Shown one piece after another: positions 54,859 to 64,000 of a DNA stretch of 64,000 bases. The translations under genes were made by a program, and so were the position numbers. The notes under the pieces are model-generated. The model saw only the letters and a list, made by a program, of their open reading frames with translations, had not been told where the DNA came from and ran no database searches. Source of the stretch: Nostoc sp. NMS2. Its GTDB lineage: Bacteria > Cyanobacteriota > Cyanobacteriia > Cyanobacteriales > Nostocaceae. Position 1 is the first letter of the stretch; every line of letters starts with the position of its first letter. The stretch lies in contig NZ_JABXKH010000031.1 of the NCBI RefSeq assembly GCF_017115105.1, positions 43,060 to 107,059 of the forward strand. Direction: 5' to 3'.

Positions 54859-56553
54859 TTGGTAGCTGGAAATCTATCTGTGTCACAGCCTAATACTACC
54901 CAAGCTTTTAAATTTGATTCGATTGATGCCGCTTTAGCAGACCTAAAAGCTGGTCGTGTAATTGTAGTGGTAGATGATGAAAATAGAGAAAATGAAGGCG
55001 ACTTAATTTGTGCTGCCCAATTTGCCACACCTGACACGATTAATTTCATGGCGGTGGAGGCTAGAGGGCTGATTTGTTTGGCAATGACAGGCGATCGCTT
55101 AGACGAGCTAGACTTACCTTTGATGGTAAGCAACATTACAGATACCAACCAAACTGCCTTCACTGTTAGCATTGATGCTGGCCCAGAATTGGGTGTCACC
55201 ACCGGCATCTCAGCAGAAGACCGCGCCCGCACTATCCAGGTTACTCTCAATCCAGCCACAAAACCTACCGATTTACGTCGTCCTGGTCATATTTTCCCCA
55301 TTCGAGCGAAAGCTGGAGGCGTACTCAAACGCGCAGGGCATACGGAAGCAGCTGTAGACTTATCTCGACTGGCAGGGCTATATCCAGCCGGAGTAATTTG
55401 TGAAATTCAAAACCCCGATGGTTCAATGGCGCGGTTGCAACAGTTATTTGAATATGCCAAACGTCACAATTTAAAAATAATTAGTATTGCGGATTTAATC
55501 AGCTATCGCCTACAGCACGATCGCCTGGTGTATCGTGAGGTAATTACCAAACTACCTAGTCAATTCGGCCAATTTGAAATTTATGCCTACCGCCATACAC
55601 TAGACAACACAGAACACGTTGCAATTGTCAAGGGCGATCTAGCTAACTTCAAAGATGAGCCAGTAATGGTGCGGATGCACTCAGAATGCTTAACTGGTGA
55701 TGCTTTAGGTTCTTTGCGCTGCGATTGTCGGATGCAGTTAGAAGCCGCACTGAAAATGATTGAGGCTGCTGGTCAAGGTGTAGTTGTATACCTGCGTCAA
55801 GAAGGACGGGGCATCGGCTTGATTAACAAGCTAAAAGCCTACTCATTGCAGGATATGGGACTGGATACAGTAGAGGCAAACGAGCGTTTAGGATTTCCTG
55901 CTGACTTACGAGACTACGGGATGGGCGCACAAATGCTGATGGATTTGGGTATTAAAAAGATTCGTTTGATTACCAATAATCCCCGTAAAATTGCTGGAGT
56001 TAAGGGCTATGGGTTAGAAGTAGTAGATCGCGTGCCATTGTTAATTGAAGCAACCGACTACAATTCTTATTACCTGGCAACAAAGGCGAAAAAGCTGGGT
56101 CACATGCTGTTACAGACTTATCTGGTGACAGTAGCAATCCATTGGCAAGATGACCCGGAAGCTGTGACGGAACGTTATGAACGCTTAGAGAAACTGCGAC
56201 ATTTAGCGAAAAGTAATGATTTATTATTGCAAGAAGAAGCGCGTCCGTTAGCGATCGCTATATTTGACGAGCCATCTTTGACAGTACACTTGGGTTTAGA
56301 TCAAGCAAAAGTTGCTAGCTCTGATTGGTATCAACAAAGTGGTCATCCTTATATACAGGCTATTTTCCAAATTCTGGACAACCTCGCAACCTTGCCATAC
56401 ATCCAAAAACTAGAATTTCTGATTTCCTCTGGTTGCGATCCCTTGAGTAATTTACAAGTCCAACTGGATCGACAGACCTTCTCAGATGGTACACTGCCTT
56501 CATCAATTAGCGATCGCCTGGAAAAGCAGCAAATCTATAGCTTTAGTAAATAG
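54859..56553 (+). CDS. ribBA: Bifunctional DHBP synthase / GTP cyclohydrolase II
   Basis: A 564-residue riboflavin enzyme. RibB domain (residues 15-215): [61 protein letters not shown]. RibA domain (about 220-410): [18 protein letters not shown] with the zinc Cys residues, [20 protein letters not shown] and TNNPRKIAG. About 140 extra C-terminal residues follow, as in other cyanobacterial homologues. The start is uncertain: TTG 54859 or GTG 54880, neither with a clear Shine-Dalgarno. No FMN riboswitch was seen upstream. Confidence 0.93.
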   Translation: MVAGNLSVSQPNTTQAFKFDSIDAALADLKAGRVIVVVDDENRENEGDLICAAQFATPDTINFMAVEARGLICLAMTGDRLDELDLPLMVSNITDTNQTAFTVSIDAGPELGVTTGISAEDRARTIQVTLNPATKPTDLRRPGHIFPIRAKAGGVLKRAGHTEAAVDLSRLAGLYPAGVICEIQNPDGSMARLQQLFEYAKRHNLKIISIADLISYRLQHDRLVYREVITKLPSQFGQFEIYAYRHTLDNTEHVAIVKGDLANFKDEPVMVRMHSECLTGDALGSLRCDCRMQLEAALKMIEAAGQGVVVYLRQEGRGIGLINKLKAYSLQDMGLDTVEANERLGFPADLRDYGMGAQMLMDLGIKKIRLITNNPRKIAGVKGYGLEVVDRVPLLIEATDYNSYYLATKAKKLGHMLLQTYLVTVAIHWQDDPEAVTERYERLEKLRHLAKSNDLLLQEEARPLAIAIFDEPSLTVHLGLDQAKVASSDWYQQSGHPYIQAIFQILDNLATLPYIQKLEFLISSGCDPLSNLQVQLDRQTFSDGTLPSSISDRLEKQQIYSFSK

Positions 56554-56571
56554 CCTGGTTCAATAAATTTT

Positions 56572-56607
56572 GTAGGGTGTATTATCGCGTAGCATAACGC
56601 ACCTTAC
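56572..56607. repeat. REP-like hairpin after ribBA
   Basis: GTAGGGTG (56572-56579) and CACCTTAC (56600-56607) pair with one wobble around ATTATCGCGTAGCATAACG. This is a common dispersed unit in cyanobacterial spacers and may serve as a bidirectional terminator between convergent ribBA and the amidase gene. Confidence 0.6.
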
Positions 56608-56614
56608 GAATAAA

Positions 56615-57493
56615 TTATTTACTTGCTCTATAAATTGGTCTAACCTGACGAAAAGTATTAAGTAAACTCAGAAATTTATTACCATCAAAATTGATTGGGT
56701 CAACTTTTTTACCAGAACGGTCTACGAGATGATGAGTAGTGATTCGATAATCTGGAACTTGACTTTGAGCAATTAACCAAGCAAGAGATTTATATTGATA
56801 CTCTGTGTAGCCGCTATGAGTTTGTTGACTGCTACTGTCATAACTATCTGGCGGTGTTTCCAGAGAAACGTGATAAGCAAAATTATTCACAGACGCAGGT
56901 AACTTCGGATTAGTCTGCACAGTTTCCAATCCCTGTGGACTCTCAAATACTGAGTTAGCTGCACCAAAAGCTCGCTTTTCTGGCGGTACTAGATAAACCA
57001 CTACCCCGTCTAGCTTGATTAAAGCGTGGTAACTTGCTTGCACACTTTCATCGTTATGGGCTACTTGAAAGAAATTAATAGCGCTGGAAGCAGAATAACC
57101 AGTTTCATGGAGGACGACAATCGGTTGGTTGTTGAGAGGTACGCCATTAACATCTTGGGCGTACCGTTCGCCATAGTTACTGGGATCAACCGAAGCAACT
57201 TGATAACTAGGTCTGTACTTTGCAAAAGCTTGAGTGGTTATGTACCTTGCTACAGGCTTATTAGTCTTGACTGGGGACTTGAGAATACGTTGAGATTTCT
57301 TCTCTAGCTCTTTTGCTGATTGGAATTGTGCCTGAGGATATTGACTCCAGGCTGTAACCTGTGGATTAGATGGATGGTATATTATCGAATTATTTTGTAA
57401 TTTTGTCGCTCGTCCAATTAGCAGCACTACAATTAGAGCGGCGAACATCAGCCAGATTAGTAGCACCCTAGTCGCCCAGTCTGTAAACTTCAT
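56615..57493 (-). CDS. N-acetylmuramoyl-L-alanine amidase (amidase_2 family), membrane-anchored
   Basis: A 292-residue protein with one N-terminal membrane helix (residues about 10-28, VLLIWLMFAALIVVLLIG), a basic linker, and an amidase_2/PGRP domain from about 125: PIVVLHETGYSASSAINFF with a zinc His, ASYHALIKLDGVVVYLVPP, FAYHVSLETPP, YQYKSLAWLIAQSQVPDYRITTHHLVD. The zinc His residues are present. It probably trims peptidoglycan in the periplasm. Convergent with ribBA. Confidence 0.82.
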   Translation of the reverse strand: MKFTDWATRVLLIWLMFAALIVVLLIGRATKLQNNSIIYHPSNPQVTAWSQYPQAQFQSAKELEKKSQRILKSPVKTNKPVARYITTQAFAKYRPSYQVASVDPSNYGERYAQDVNGVPLNNQPIVVLHETGYSASSAINFFQVAHNDESVQASYHALIKLDGVVVYLVPPEKRAFGAANSVFESPQGLETVQTNPKLPASVNNFAYHVSLETPPDSYDSSSQQTHSGYTEYQYKSLAWLIAQSQVPDYRITTHHLVDRSGKKVDPINFDGNKFLSLLNTFRQVRPIYRASK

Positions 57494-57867
57494 TTTTCTA
57501 ATACCCGTAAAACGGTAGATATTAACTTATAGCTAAACTGGCATGTCTTTCGTAGAGTGCGCACTTCCGTAAACCCCTACCGTAGATGGTATCCAAACGA
57601 GAATCACTATAACACTTTAATTCTAGTCAAATATACGTTACTAGTATATGTTGGAATGCTAAATAATCGTTTTAGACACTTCTTCTGTCTATAGAGTTAT
57701 TTAAATGCTATAAAAACCATCGCCTATTGCTTGAGGGAATAGTTGATAAGTTGTATCTCTACAACTCAAGATCGGAATCTCAAATCTAAGATACAAGGTT
57801 GGGTTTCGTTCCTAACCAACCTACGCAGTTTCAGGTTTTTGACTTGACAAAAGCGATCGCACTCTCA

Positions 57868-58187
57868 CACAAACTTAGATAAAATCACGATGGTGCTACT
57901 TAACCCTAAATCTCATGAAAAGCGATGTCTGATTACAAGCCGCTCTGCGTCTACGCTCTTGTTTTTGCCCCCTTTGATACTTCCCTAATTAAGTTAACCA
58001 AACTCTCTAACTATTGTTGCTATCGGCAGAAATAGTGAGAGTTCATTACCTCCAGGTGAATTAAAATACCATGCAGATAGCGGTATCTTCATCTGCGAGA
58101 CGCTATGTGTAGCTCTCTCCCCCACAAATTTAGATAAAATCACTATGGTGCTACTTAACCTTTCCTAAATCTGATGAAAAGCGATCG
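57868..58187 (+). repeat. Two direct copies of a 60-bp spacer repeat
   Basis: CACAAACTTAGATAAAATCA (57868 onward, to 57926) recurs as CACAAATTTAGATAAAATCA (58123 onward, to 58187), each followed by TGGTGCTACTTAACC and ending CTAAATCT.ATGAAAAGCGAT. The spacer 57494-58223 has no gene. Confidence 0.75.
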
Positions 58188-58223
58188 CTCCGCTGGGGTA
58201 TGCCTACGTGCTGGAAAAAAGAT

Positions 58224-58454
58224 TTAAGCCACTTTTAACGGTTTTTGAGGAAAAGTAATTGGCTCTGGCAAAGGTTTTCCTTGTTCTTGATACCATTCAA
58301 TTAGAGACTCAATCACTTCATGTCCATGTTTAGCGGCTTCTTCATAAGTCTTACCATAAGTGTGGAATTGCTGCCAAGGGAATTCTGGTAAGTGTACCAA
58401 GTAGCAATTATCCTCATCTGACCATTGAATTACCATACTGTAGCGATCGCTCAT
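58224..58454 (-). CDS. HicB-like antitoxin domain protein, without HicA partner
   Basis: A 76-residue protein with the HicB partial-RNase-H fold: YSMVIQWSDEDNCYLVHLPEFP, then FHTYGKTYEEAAKHGHEVIESLIEWYQEQGKPLPEP. This is the common stand-alone cyanobacterial form of the HicB_lk_antitox family. No hicA-like gene is adjacent. A longer start at 58490 would add 12 basic residues and overlap the divergent broken gene. Confidence 0.75.
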   Translation of the reverse strand: MSDRYSMVIQWSDEDNCYLVHLPEFPWQQFHTYGKTYEEAAKHGHEVIESLIEWYQEQGKPLPEPITFPQKPLKVA

Positions 58455-58474
58455 TCTTCCTCTATTTCTCCTAG

Positions 58475-58988
58475 TTGCTTCAAAACACAATTCCTGATAT
58501 TGTTGCTGGCGAAATTCTCAACTCAGAATTTCAGTGGCTAAGTCGAGAAAGTGATGTTTTAATCCGTGTCGAAAGTCCCCAGTATGGAAAATTTCTCGTT
58601 CTTAACGAATTACAACTCCGCTAAAAACCGGAAATGCCGCGAAGGATGCGTGCATACACAGCACTCGCAGAAGAAAAATATAATTTGCCAACGTATCCAG
58701 TACTAATTAATATTCTCAAGGCAAGTGACGCTGAAATACCGACAAGTTACGCATTAAATATTGCTGGTTTACGTGCTATTCAAGATTACCGTGTCATAAA
58801 TCTGTGGGAAGTCGATGTAAACATTGCCTTTGCACAACCATTACCATCACTACTTCCATTTGTACCCATCCTCAAAGGAGGTGATAACGAGTCTACAATT
58901 CGGGAAATTAAAAGCAATTCAACAGGCAATTAAAACTGTAAATACAGTCAATGAATTACAGCAAATTTTGTCAACCAACTTGACATGA
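58475..58988 (+). pseudogene. Broken Rpn/PD-(D/E)XK-type nuclease or transposase-like gene
   Basis: From TTG 58475 the frame reads NTIPDIVAGEILNSEFQWL, VESPQYGKFLVLNELQLR, then TAA at 58622-58624, and resumes KPEMPRRMRAYTALAEEKY ... NIAGLRAIQDYRVINLWEVD and LLPFVPILKGG. Near 58910 the reading moves to another frame (KAIQQAIKTVNTVNELQQIL) ending TGA at 58986. One nonsense codon and one frameshift interrupt what looks like a Rpn-family (recombination-promoting nuclease) protein with DUF4351-type relatives in cyanobacteria. The intact 99-codon piece from 58634 should not be called a gene. Confidence 0.75.
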
Positions 58989-59096
58989 AAGACCAAAAAC
59001 ATAACCCCTCTCCGCCACCGGAAAGGGGTTAATCACTGCCGAAACTCAGGACTATATTGTACAGACGCGATTCATCGCGTCTCTATTCAGCAATCT

Positions 59097-59627
59097 CTAA
59101 TAAGCGTCCTGCAACTCATAAAAATCAGGCGAGATGTAATCCTTCCGCAAAGGCCAGCCTACCCAATCTTCCGGCATCAAAATTCGCTTGAGATTTGGGT
59201 GTCCTTCGTAGATAATGCCGTACATATCGTAAGACTCGCGCTCTTGCCAATCTGCGGTCTTCCAAATCCAGTACACAGAAGGCACTACAGGATTTTCCCG
59301 TGGTAAGAACACTTTAACTCGAACTTCTTCCGGGCGATCGCTATTATCACCTACTTTATTCAAGTGATACACACTCACCAATTCCTGTCCTGGCCCAAGG
59401 TCAACACCACCTTGAAACTGGAGATAATTAAACCCATAAGCATAAAGGGCTGTAGCGGTGGGAAGCAAGAAATCTGCCGCCACCTTAATTATCTCTACAC
59501 CATTCTTATCCGGTGCTGAAAACTCATGGTCAAAGCCATTTTCCGTTAACCACTGGGAAACTTTACCCGCCTGTACCAATGACTCTTCTTTCTCTGCTGG
59601 TACTGGTTTAGATTCTTCTTCAGCCAC
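59097..59627 (-). CDS. ndhJ: NAD(P)H-quinone oxidoreductase subunit J
   Basis: The 176-residue 30-kDa-type subunit of the NDH-1 hydrophilic arm. It shows FGYNYLQ-like [56 protein letters not shown] and the signature [22 protein letters not shown]. It is the third gene of the ndhC-K-J operon and overlaps ndhK by 8 bp. The N-terminal 25 residues are acidic and Lys-rich, as in cyanobacteria. Confidence 0.95.
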   Translation of the reverse strand: MAEEESKPVPAEKEESLVQAGKVSQWLTENGFDHEFSAPDKNGVEIIKVAADFLLPTATALYAYGFNYLQFQGGVDLGPGQELVSVYHLNKVGDNSDRPEEVRVKVFLPRENPVVPSVYWIWKTADWQERESYDMYGIIYEGHPNLKRILMPEDWVGWPLRKDYISPDFYELQDAY

Positions 59628-60357
59628 GGGTTTGTTCCTCCTTTTGCGCCTTTTCTGTCAGCAGTGCAGGTGGTATTGGCATACCAATCGCTTCTGCTAA
59701 TTCCTTAGGTGGTGCAGAGCGAGTGTCTGACTGCAAATACTTACCAGTTAAGATTTCCTCTACTGGCTTCAGGTTATGAGTCGTGCTGTAGTAGCGGTGA
59801 GTTTGCTTAATTTTATCCCGCTCTTGCATCGATTCATTGGCGATTTTCTTCCGCAGCTTAATGATTGCGTCGATAATTGCTTCTGGACGGGGAGGACAAC
59901 CAGGCAAGTACACATCCACAGGAATCAGTTTATCGACTCCGCGCACTGCCGTGGGGGAATCAACACTGAACATCCCGCCAGTAATTGTACAAGCTCCCAT
60001 CGCAATTACATACTTCGGCTCTGGCATTTGTTCATAAAGACGCACCAGTTGGGGAGCCATCTTCATCGTAATAGTCCCTGCCGTAATAATTAAATCAGCT
60101 TGGCGGGGGCTAGAACGGGGAATTAGCCCAAAACGGTCAAAGTCAAATCGGGAACCAATTAAAGCTGCAAACTCAATAAAGCAACAAGCAGTACCAAACA
60201 GCAACGGCCACAAACTAGAAAGCCGCGCCCAGTCGTAGAGGTCATCAACCGTCGTCAAAATGACGTTTTCTGAAAGGTCTTGAGTGATTGTAGTCCGCTC
60301 AATGGGGTTGATGATTCGCTCTTTGTCCTGAGTTGTTAAGTTAGAATTCAAGACCAT
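59620..60357 (-). CDS. ndhK: NAD(P)H-quinone oxidoreductase subunit K
   Basis: The 245-residue subunit that carries the N2 [4Fe-4S] cluster of NDH-1. Ligands are in [12 protein letters not shown] (adjacent Cys pair), [11 protein letters not shown] and [13 protein letters not shown]. The C-terminal region after residue 190 is the cyanobacterial extension ([17 protein letters not shown]). Starts within the end of ndhC (10-bp overlap), so the operon is translationally coupled. Confidence 0.96.
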   Translation of the reverse strand: MVLNSNLTTQDKERIINPIERTTITQDLSENVILTTVDDLYDWARLSSLWPLLFGTACCFIEFAALIGSRFDFDRFGLIPRSSPRQADLIITAGTITMKMAPQLVRLYEQMPEPKYVIAMGACTITGGMFSVDSPTAVRGVDKLIPVDVYLPGCPPRPEAIIDAIIKLRKKIANESMQERDKIKQTHRYYSTTHNLKPVEEILTGKYLQSDTRSAPPKELAEAIGMPIPPALLTEKAQKEEQTRG

Positions 60358-60710
60358 TCCAAAGCTCCTTTACGCCATGCGTAAACTAAAGCGACTACAA
60401 GAATTGCAATAAAGACTAGCGCTTCAATAAAAGCTAATAGCCCCAAACGGTGGAAAGCTACTGCCCAAGGATACAAGAAAACAGTCTCCACATCAAAGAC
60501 GACGAAGACCAAAGCAAACATATAGTAGCGAATGTTGAACTGAATCCAGGCTCCCCCGATGGGTTCCATACCAGATTCATAAGTGGTGCGCCGTTCTGGG
60601 CTGTAACTACTAGGTCGTAGGAGCTTGGATGCTGAGAGCGCTAAGGCAGGTACTAGGCTACAGATTATGAAGAAGCCTAGAAGGTACTCGTAACCGCTGA
60701 GGACAAACAC
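60348..60710 (-). CDS. ndhC: NAD(P)H-quinone oxidoreductase subunit 3
   Basis: The 120-residue membrane subunit of NDH-1 with three helices: [43 protein letters not shown] and a C-terminal [21 protein letters not shown]. The loop [16 protein letters not shown] is diagnostic. First gene of ndhC-K-J, divergent from rubA with 291 bp between. Confidence 0.96.
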   Translation of the reverse strand: MFVLSGYEYLLGFFIICSLVPALALSASKLLRPSSYSPERRTTYESGMEPIGGAWIQFNIRYYMFALVFVVFDVETVFLYPWAVAFHRLGLLAFIEALVFIAILVVALVYAWRKGALEWS

Positions 60711-60735
60711 AATGAGTATCTACCGCTATGGAGTA

Positions 60736-60832
60736 TTTTAAGTGGGGAGTGGGGGGATGAGGGGGATGAGGGAGCAGGGGGAGTAAGAATTAATAACTAA
60801 TGCCCAATGCCCAATGCCCAATGCCCAATCCC
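60736..60832 (+). repeat. GATGAGGG and CCCAATG tandem repeats upstream of ndhC
   Basis: AGTGGGGAGTGGGGGGATGA and four CCAATGC units occupy the ndhC-rubA divergent spacer. The promoters of both operons must share the remaining about 150 bp. Confidence 0.7.
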
Positions 60833-61001
60833 TTGAATTACGTTACTTTCTTTTACATTATATATGTTTGGTTTTTCTGAAATCTGGGAAATAGATACAC
60901 TTCAAGTATTTAATTAGCTTTTGATAGTGATAGAAAAGCCTGACAATTATGTCATAATTTTTAACGTATATTTAAGAATTCTCCTTTGCGAGGCCCTAGC
61001 C

Positions 61002-61337
61002 ATGAGCGAACCAGCTGTTGAGACTCCAGTGTTAGACCACTATGAGTGTCGCGCCTGCGGTTATGTTTACGAACCCGAAAAGGGAGACGACAAGCATGAT
61101 ATTTCTTCGGGGACACTCTTTGCAGAACTGCCTATAAATTGGCGCTGTCCAGTTTGTAGTGCCAAGAAAACCGCTTTTGCCAACATTGGCCCCGCCGGTA
61201 CTGCATCCGGTTTCAAAGAAAATCTCGGTTACGGTTTGGGTGTCAATAACCTAACGCCAACCCAAAAGAATATCTTAATTTTTGGCGCTTTAGCCCTTGG
61301 CTTCTTGTTTTTTATCAGTCTCTACGGCTTACAATGA
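61002..61337 (+). CDS. rubA: Membrane-anchored rubredoxin
   Basis: A 111-residue rubredoxin with the four iron ligands Cys16, Cys19, Cys49 and Cys52 (YECRACGYVYEP, WRCPVCSAKK) and one C-terminal membrane helix at about 90-109 (KNILIFGALALGFLFFISLYG). This is RubA, required for photosystem II (and in some species PSI) assembly. Its place before ycf48 and psbEFLJ is the conserved cyanobacterial order. ATG 61002 is chosen; a longer frame from 60921 has no family match. Confidence 0.95.
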   Translation: MSEPAVETPVLDHYECRACGYVYEPEKGDDKHDISSGTLFAELPINWRCPVCSAKKTAFANIGPAGTASGFKENLGYGLGVNNLTPTQKNILIFGALALGFLFFISLYGLQ

Positions 61338-61569
61338 CAGCCGTTATTTGGGAAATAAGGAGTTATCGTGTAATTAAAATCACATAATTGTGTCGTTTTA
61401 CCAGTTCCGTAGAGCGGCGATGACCCTCAATACCATATTGGGATAAGATTTTTTGGGATTTTTGGAAAGCTTTGTCATTCCAAATCTAAAATCCAAAATC
61501 CGAAATTGGTATAAGGTAAACCTTTTAGAGAACACCTACAGAAATTTAGAAACAACTTAAGAAATACTA

Positions 61570-62589
61570 ATGCATTCAATTGTGAAAGGTTGGCAACGAA
61601 TAGCTGCCTTGTTAATAGTAGTCATCATGTGCATCGGTTGTAGCAAAGTTCCTTCTGTGAGCTACAACCCTTGGAAAGTCATTTCTGTACCAACAGACTC
61701 GAATCTACTGGATATTGCTTTTACTAATAACTCTGAGCATGGCTACTTAGTAGGTAGCAATGCCACCCTATTGGAAACCAATGACGGTGGTAATACCTGG
61801 AAACCAATAACACTGCAACTGGATGAGCAAAAGTATCGCTTTGACTCAGTAAGTTTTGCAGGTAAAGAAGGCTGGATTGCCGGAGAACCTGGACTGTTGC
61901 TGCACACTACCGATGAAGGTGCTTCTTGGTCGCGTATTCCCCTGAGCGAAAAGCTACCAGGTAGCCCGATCGCAGTTAAGGCACTGGCAGATAATACAGC
62001 TGAAATGGCTACTGATGTGGGAGCCATATATAAGACCACAGACGGCGGCAAAAATTGGAAAGCCCAGGTGGAATCAGCAGTTGGTGTAGTGCGTAACTTG
62101 GAACGTTCTGCTGATGGTAAATACATTGCGGTTTCCGCTAAGGGTAGTTTCTACTCGACTTGGGAACCAGGGCAAGATGCTTGGGTACCTCATAACCGCA
62201 ATAATTCTCGGCGGTTAGAAAACATGGGTTTTACGGAGAATGGGCAATTGTGGTTGCTAGCTAGAGGAGGTCAAGTACAGTTTAGTGATCCGACTAAACC
62301 TGAAGAATGGCAAGAGGCAAAATATCCAGAGTTATCCACCAGTTGGGGTTTACTAGATTTGGCATATCGTACACCTGATGAAATTTGGCTCGGTGGCGGT
62401 AGCGGTAATTTGTTCCGAAGTGCTGACGGTGGTAAAACCTGGGAAAAAGATCGTGAGGTAGAAGAAGTTGCTGCTAATTTGTACAAGATTGTGTTCTTAG
62501 AGCCAGAACGCGGATTTATAATTGGCGATCGCGGCGTTTTGCTCAAATATCTCCCAAACCCTGAAACCACTTCTCAAGAAGCCGCTTAG
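61570..62589 (+). CDS. ycf48: Photosystem II assembly factor Ycf48 (HCF136)
   Basis: A 339-residue lumenal or periplasmic seven-bladed propeller that binds pre-D1 during PSII assembly. The signal peptide (IAALLIVVIMCIGC, Cys24) suggests lipidation. Repeats of the type NDGGNTWKPI, DEGASWSRIPL, TDGGKNWKAQ and ADGGKTWEKD mark the BNR/propeller blades. Length and ending fit. It lies between rubA and psbE in the same direction. Confidence 0.95.
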   Translation: MHSIVKGWQRIAALLIVVIMCIGCSKVPSVSYNPWKVISVPTDSNLLDIAFTNNSEHGYLVGSNATLLETNDGGNTWKPITLQLDEQKYRFDSVSFAGKEGWIAGEPGLLLHTTDEGASWSRIPLSEKLPGSPIAVKALADNTAEMATDVGAIYKTTDGGKNWKAQVESAVGVVRNLERSADGKYIAVSAKGSFYSTWEPGQDAWVPHNRNNSRRLENMGFTENGQLWLLARGGQVQFSDPTKPEEWQEAKYPELSTSWGLLDLAYRTPDEIWLGGGSGNLFRSADGGKTWEKDREVEEVAANLYKIVFLEPERGFIIGDRGVLLKYLPNPETTSQEAA

Positions 62590-62754
62590 TGAGTAAGAGG
62601 GAGTGGGGAGATGAGGGAGATGAATTAATAACCAATGCCCCATTCCCAATGCCCAACGAACAATTTCTGAGAAGAACTTTGCAACTTGTAACTCTTTCTT
62701 AACTTTGTAGGATAATAAACTCAATAACACTCTATGTATAAGGTAGGGAGATAA

Positions 62755-63003
62755 ATGTCAGGTACCACTGGAGAACGTCCGTTTTCGGACATCATTACTA
62801 GCGTTCGTTACTGGGTAATTCACAGCATCACCATCCCGGCATTGTTTATTGCTGGTTGGCTGTTTGTCAGCACTGGGCTGGCTTATGATGCTTTTGGTAC
62901 ACCTCGTCCCAACGAGTATTTCACACCAGCGCGGCAAGAAGTGCCAATTGTGAAGAACCGTTTTGAAGCTAAAAAACAAGTTGAACAATTTATTGGAAAG
63001 TAG
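62755..63003 (+). CDS. psbE: Cytochrome b559 alpha subunit
   Basis: The 82-residue PSII core subunit. Haem ligand His23 in [21 protein letters not shown], followed by [16 protein letters not shown] and a C-terminal lumenal tail. First of psbE-F-L-J; AGGTAGGGAG precedes the ATG. Confidence 0.98.
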   Translation: MSGTTGERPFSDIITSVRYWVIHSITIPALFIAGWLFVSTGLAYDAFGTPRPNEYFTPARQEVPIVKNRFEAKKQVEQFIGK

Positions 63004-63012
63004 TTTGAGATC

Positions 63013-63150
63013 ATGACTAGCGGCAATAACATCAATCAACCAGTTACCTATCCAATTTTTACCGTTAGATGGCTGGCAGTACACACATTAGGTGTACCAA
63101 CTGTATTCTTTTTAGGCGCGATCGCCGCAATGCAATTTATTCACCGTTAG
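63013..63150 (+). CDS. psbF: Cytochrome b559 beta subunit
   Basis: A 45-residue protein ([20 protein letters not shown] then [20 protein letters not shown]) with haem ligand His24. It pairs with PsbE to hold the b559 haem in PSII. It starts 10 bp after the psbE stop. Confidence 0.98.
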   Translation: MTSGNNINQPVTYPIFTVRWLAVHTLGVPTVFFLGAIAAMQFIHR

Positions 63151-63158
63151 GAGCAATT

Positions 63159-63281
63159 ATGGCAGAAAGATCGCCCAATCCCAATAATCAGCCGGTTGAA
63201 CTAAACCGGACTTCGCTATACCTGGGACTACTACTAGTTTTCGTTCTGGGGATTCTGTTTTCTAGTTACTTCTTTAACTAA
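63159..63281 (+). CDS. psbL: Photosystem II reaction centre protein L
   Basis: A 40-residue one-helix PSII subunit: [29 protein letters not shown]. It starts 9 bp after psbF with AGGAG directly before. Standard length for cyanobacteria. Confidence 0.97.
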   Translation: MAERSPNPNNQPVELNRTSLYLGLLLVFVLGILFSSYFFN

Positions 63282-63351
63282 CTGGAACTACTCTTGTTAA
63301 TTTTTGTTTATTGAACGTGTATTGATTTGTTGTTAAGGGAGGAGAGAAGCT

Positions 63352-63471
63352 GTGTCTGGAAGTGGGAGAATTCCCCTGTGGGTCGTCGCTACGATCGCAG
63401 GTTTAGGTATAATTACAGTCTTGGGCATTTTCTTTTATGGTGCCTATGCCGGACTCGGTTCTTCGATTTAA
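63352..63471 (+). CDS. psbJ: Photosystem II reaction centre protein J
   Basis: A 39-residue one-helix PSII subunit: [20 protein letters not shown] then [13 protein letters not shown]. It uses a GTG start with GGGAGGAG upstream. Last gene of the psbEFLJ operon. Confidence 0.96.
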
Positions 63472-63543
63472 CATTAGTTAGTTTGAACCGAACACTATAA
63501 GTTAGAATTTTCTAGCATTTGTTGAGAAATCAACCTTAAAAAA

Positions 63544-63580
63544 ACCGCCTGTCTCTATGAGATAGGCGGTATTAATTTTG
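63544..63580. terminator. Bidirectional terminator between psbJ and psaI
   Basis: ACCGCCTGTCTC pairs with GAGATAGGCGGT around TAT, with a T-rich 3' side on the plus strand and a run of seven A before it (T-run for the minus strand). It serves convergent psbEFLJ and psaI. Confidence 0.85.
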
Positions 63581-63690
63581 GTCATTTGTCATTTGTCACT
63601 TGTACTGAGCGACTTGTGCCGAGCGAAGTCGAGGTAAGCCGAAGTATTTGTCATTTGCAAATAACTAATGACTAATGACTCATGACTAAA

Positions 63691-63801
63691 TCAGCTGATA
63701 TCGTCGCTTTCAATGTATAAAAACAGAAATGCGAAGGTTATAGCTGGCAAAACCCAACCAATGATGGGAACGAAGATCGAAGGCAAAAAGGAAGCTGCCA
63801 T
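63691..63801 (-). CDS. psaI: Photosystem I subunit VIII
   Basis: A 36-residue one-helix protein from ATG 63801: [20 protein letters not shown], then [20 protein letters not shown] and FLFLYIE are the signature of PsaI, which helps PsaL bind in PSI trimers or tetramers. psaL is not in the window. The 3' side carries GTCATTAGTCATTAG-type tandem repeats. Confidence 0.9.
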   Translation of the reverse strand: MAASFLPSIFVPIIGWVLPAITFAFLFLYIESDDIS

Positions 63802-63900
63802 AGTAAAAGTTCCTACTAAATAACACTACAATTCAAAATGAGCTTACTGCAAATTCTGCCAGATTTTTGAAATTCTTTCATATTTTTAACACAGGCAATA

Positions 63901-64000
63901 TGGGGAGTGGAGAGTGGAGAGTCGGGAGCAGGGGAGCAGGGGGCAGGGGGGAGCAGGGGGACAAGGAGGACAAGGGGGAATTATTAAAATTAAGTCTCTC
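63901..64000 (-). repeat. Second copy of the 54.6-kb repeat, inverted, running off the window
   Basis: The reverse complement of this end begins GAGAGACTTAATTTTAATAA and matches 54616-54697 almost base for base apart from an extra CTGCCCCCTGCTCCCC-like block. The repeat may continue beyond 64000. Confidence 0.8.

Overview
The window is chromosome of a cyanobacterium, most likely a filamentous heterocyst-forming one (Nostoc/Anabaena group). The evidence is the set of photosynthesis genes (chlD, ycf3, ndhC-K-J, rubA, ycf48, psbE-F-L-J, psaI), the very frequent HIP1 octamer GCGATCGC, heptanucleotide tandem repeats (CCCAATG-, TTCGTAA- and AATGACA-type) in almost every spacer, and a cox cluster of the alternative-oxidase type. 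No rRNA, tRNA, CRISPR array or intact transposase was found.

Layout. 1-5.3 kb: 5' part of chlD (minus), a shortened nuclease-like gene, a NYN-domain gene, rnc, an xisH-xisI pair and a histidine kinase. 5.6-10.6 kb: an ABC importer of the nitrate/bicarbonate family (permease, Tat/lipoprotein binding protein, ATPase) and a universal stress protein gene. Each transcription unit is preceded by an element that reads as a ydaO-type c-di-AMP riboswitch, so this looks like a small c-di-AMP regulon. 11-14.3 kb: a DUF2237 gene, then cheB and a hybrid kinase on the minus strand; the matching cheR lies at 21.6 kb. 15-19.6 kb: two DUF2231 membrane proteins followed by coxB-coxA-coxC, where CoxB has lost the CuA ligands (alternative respiratory terminal oxidase). 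19.7-27.9 kb: mixed housekeeping and hypothetical genes, ending in ycf3 and gatC.

27.9-38.2 kb: long gene-poor spacers with several hairpin-rich segments that may be RNAs, around a minus-strand export operon (HTH protein, cyclic-nucleotide-binding/C39-peptidase ABC exporter, HlyD adaptor, PpiC-type isomerase). 38.2-51.3 kb: Uma2 protein, rpmB, htpG, a methyltransferase, an overlapping ATPase/TPR gene pair, clpB, gloA, eno. 51.3-53.4 kb is the strangest part: a GC-rich segment encoding a protein with a duplicated 33-residue unit, then a composite repeat with eight 21-bp tandem units between 36-bp inverted arms. 53.4-64 kb: argC with Ser in place of the expected catalytic Cys, ribBA, an amidase, an orphan HicB-like gene, a broken nuclease gene, ndhC-K-J, rubA, ycf48, psbEFLJ, psaI.

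Most calls rest on protein motifs and memory of families. Nothing was searched or folded by computer, so RNA elements and repeat boundaries are read by eye.
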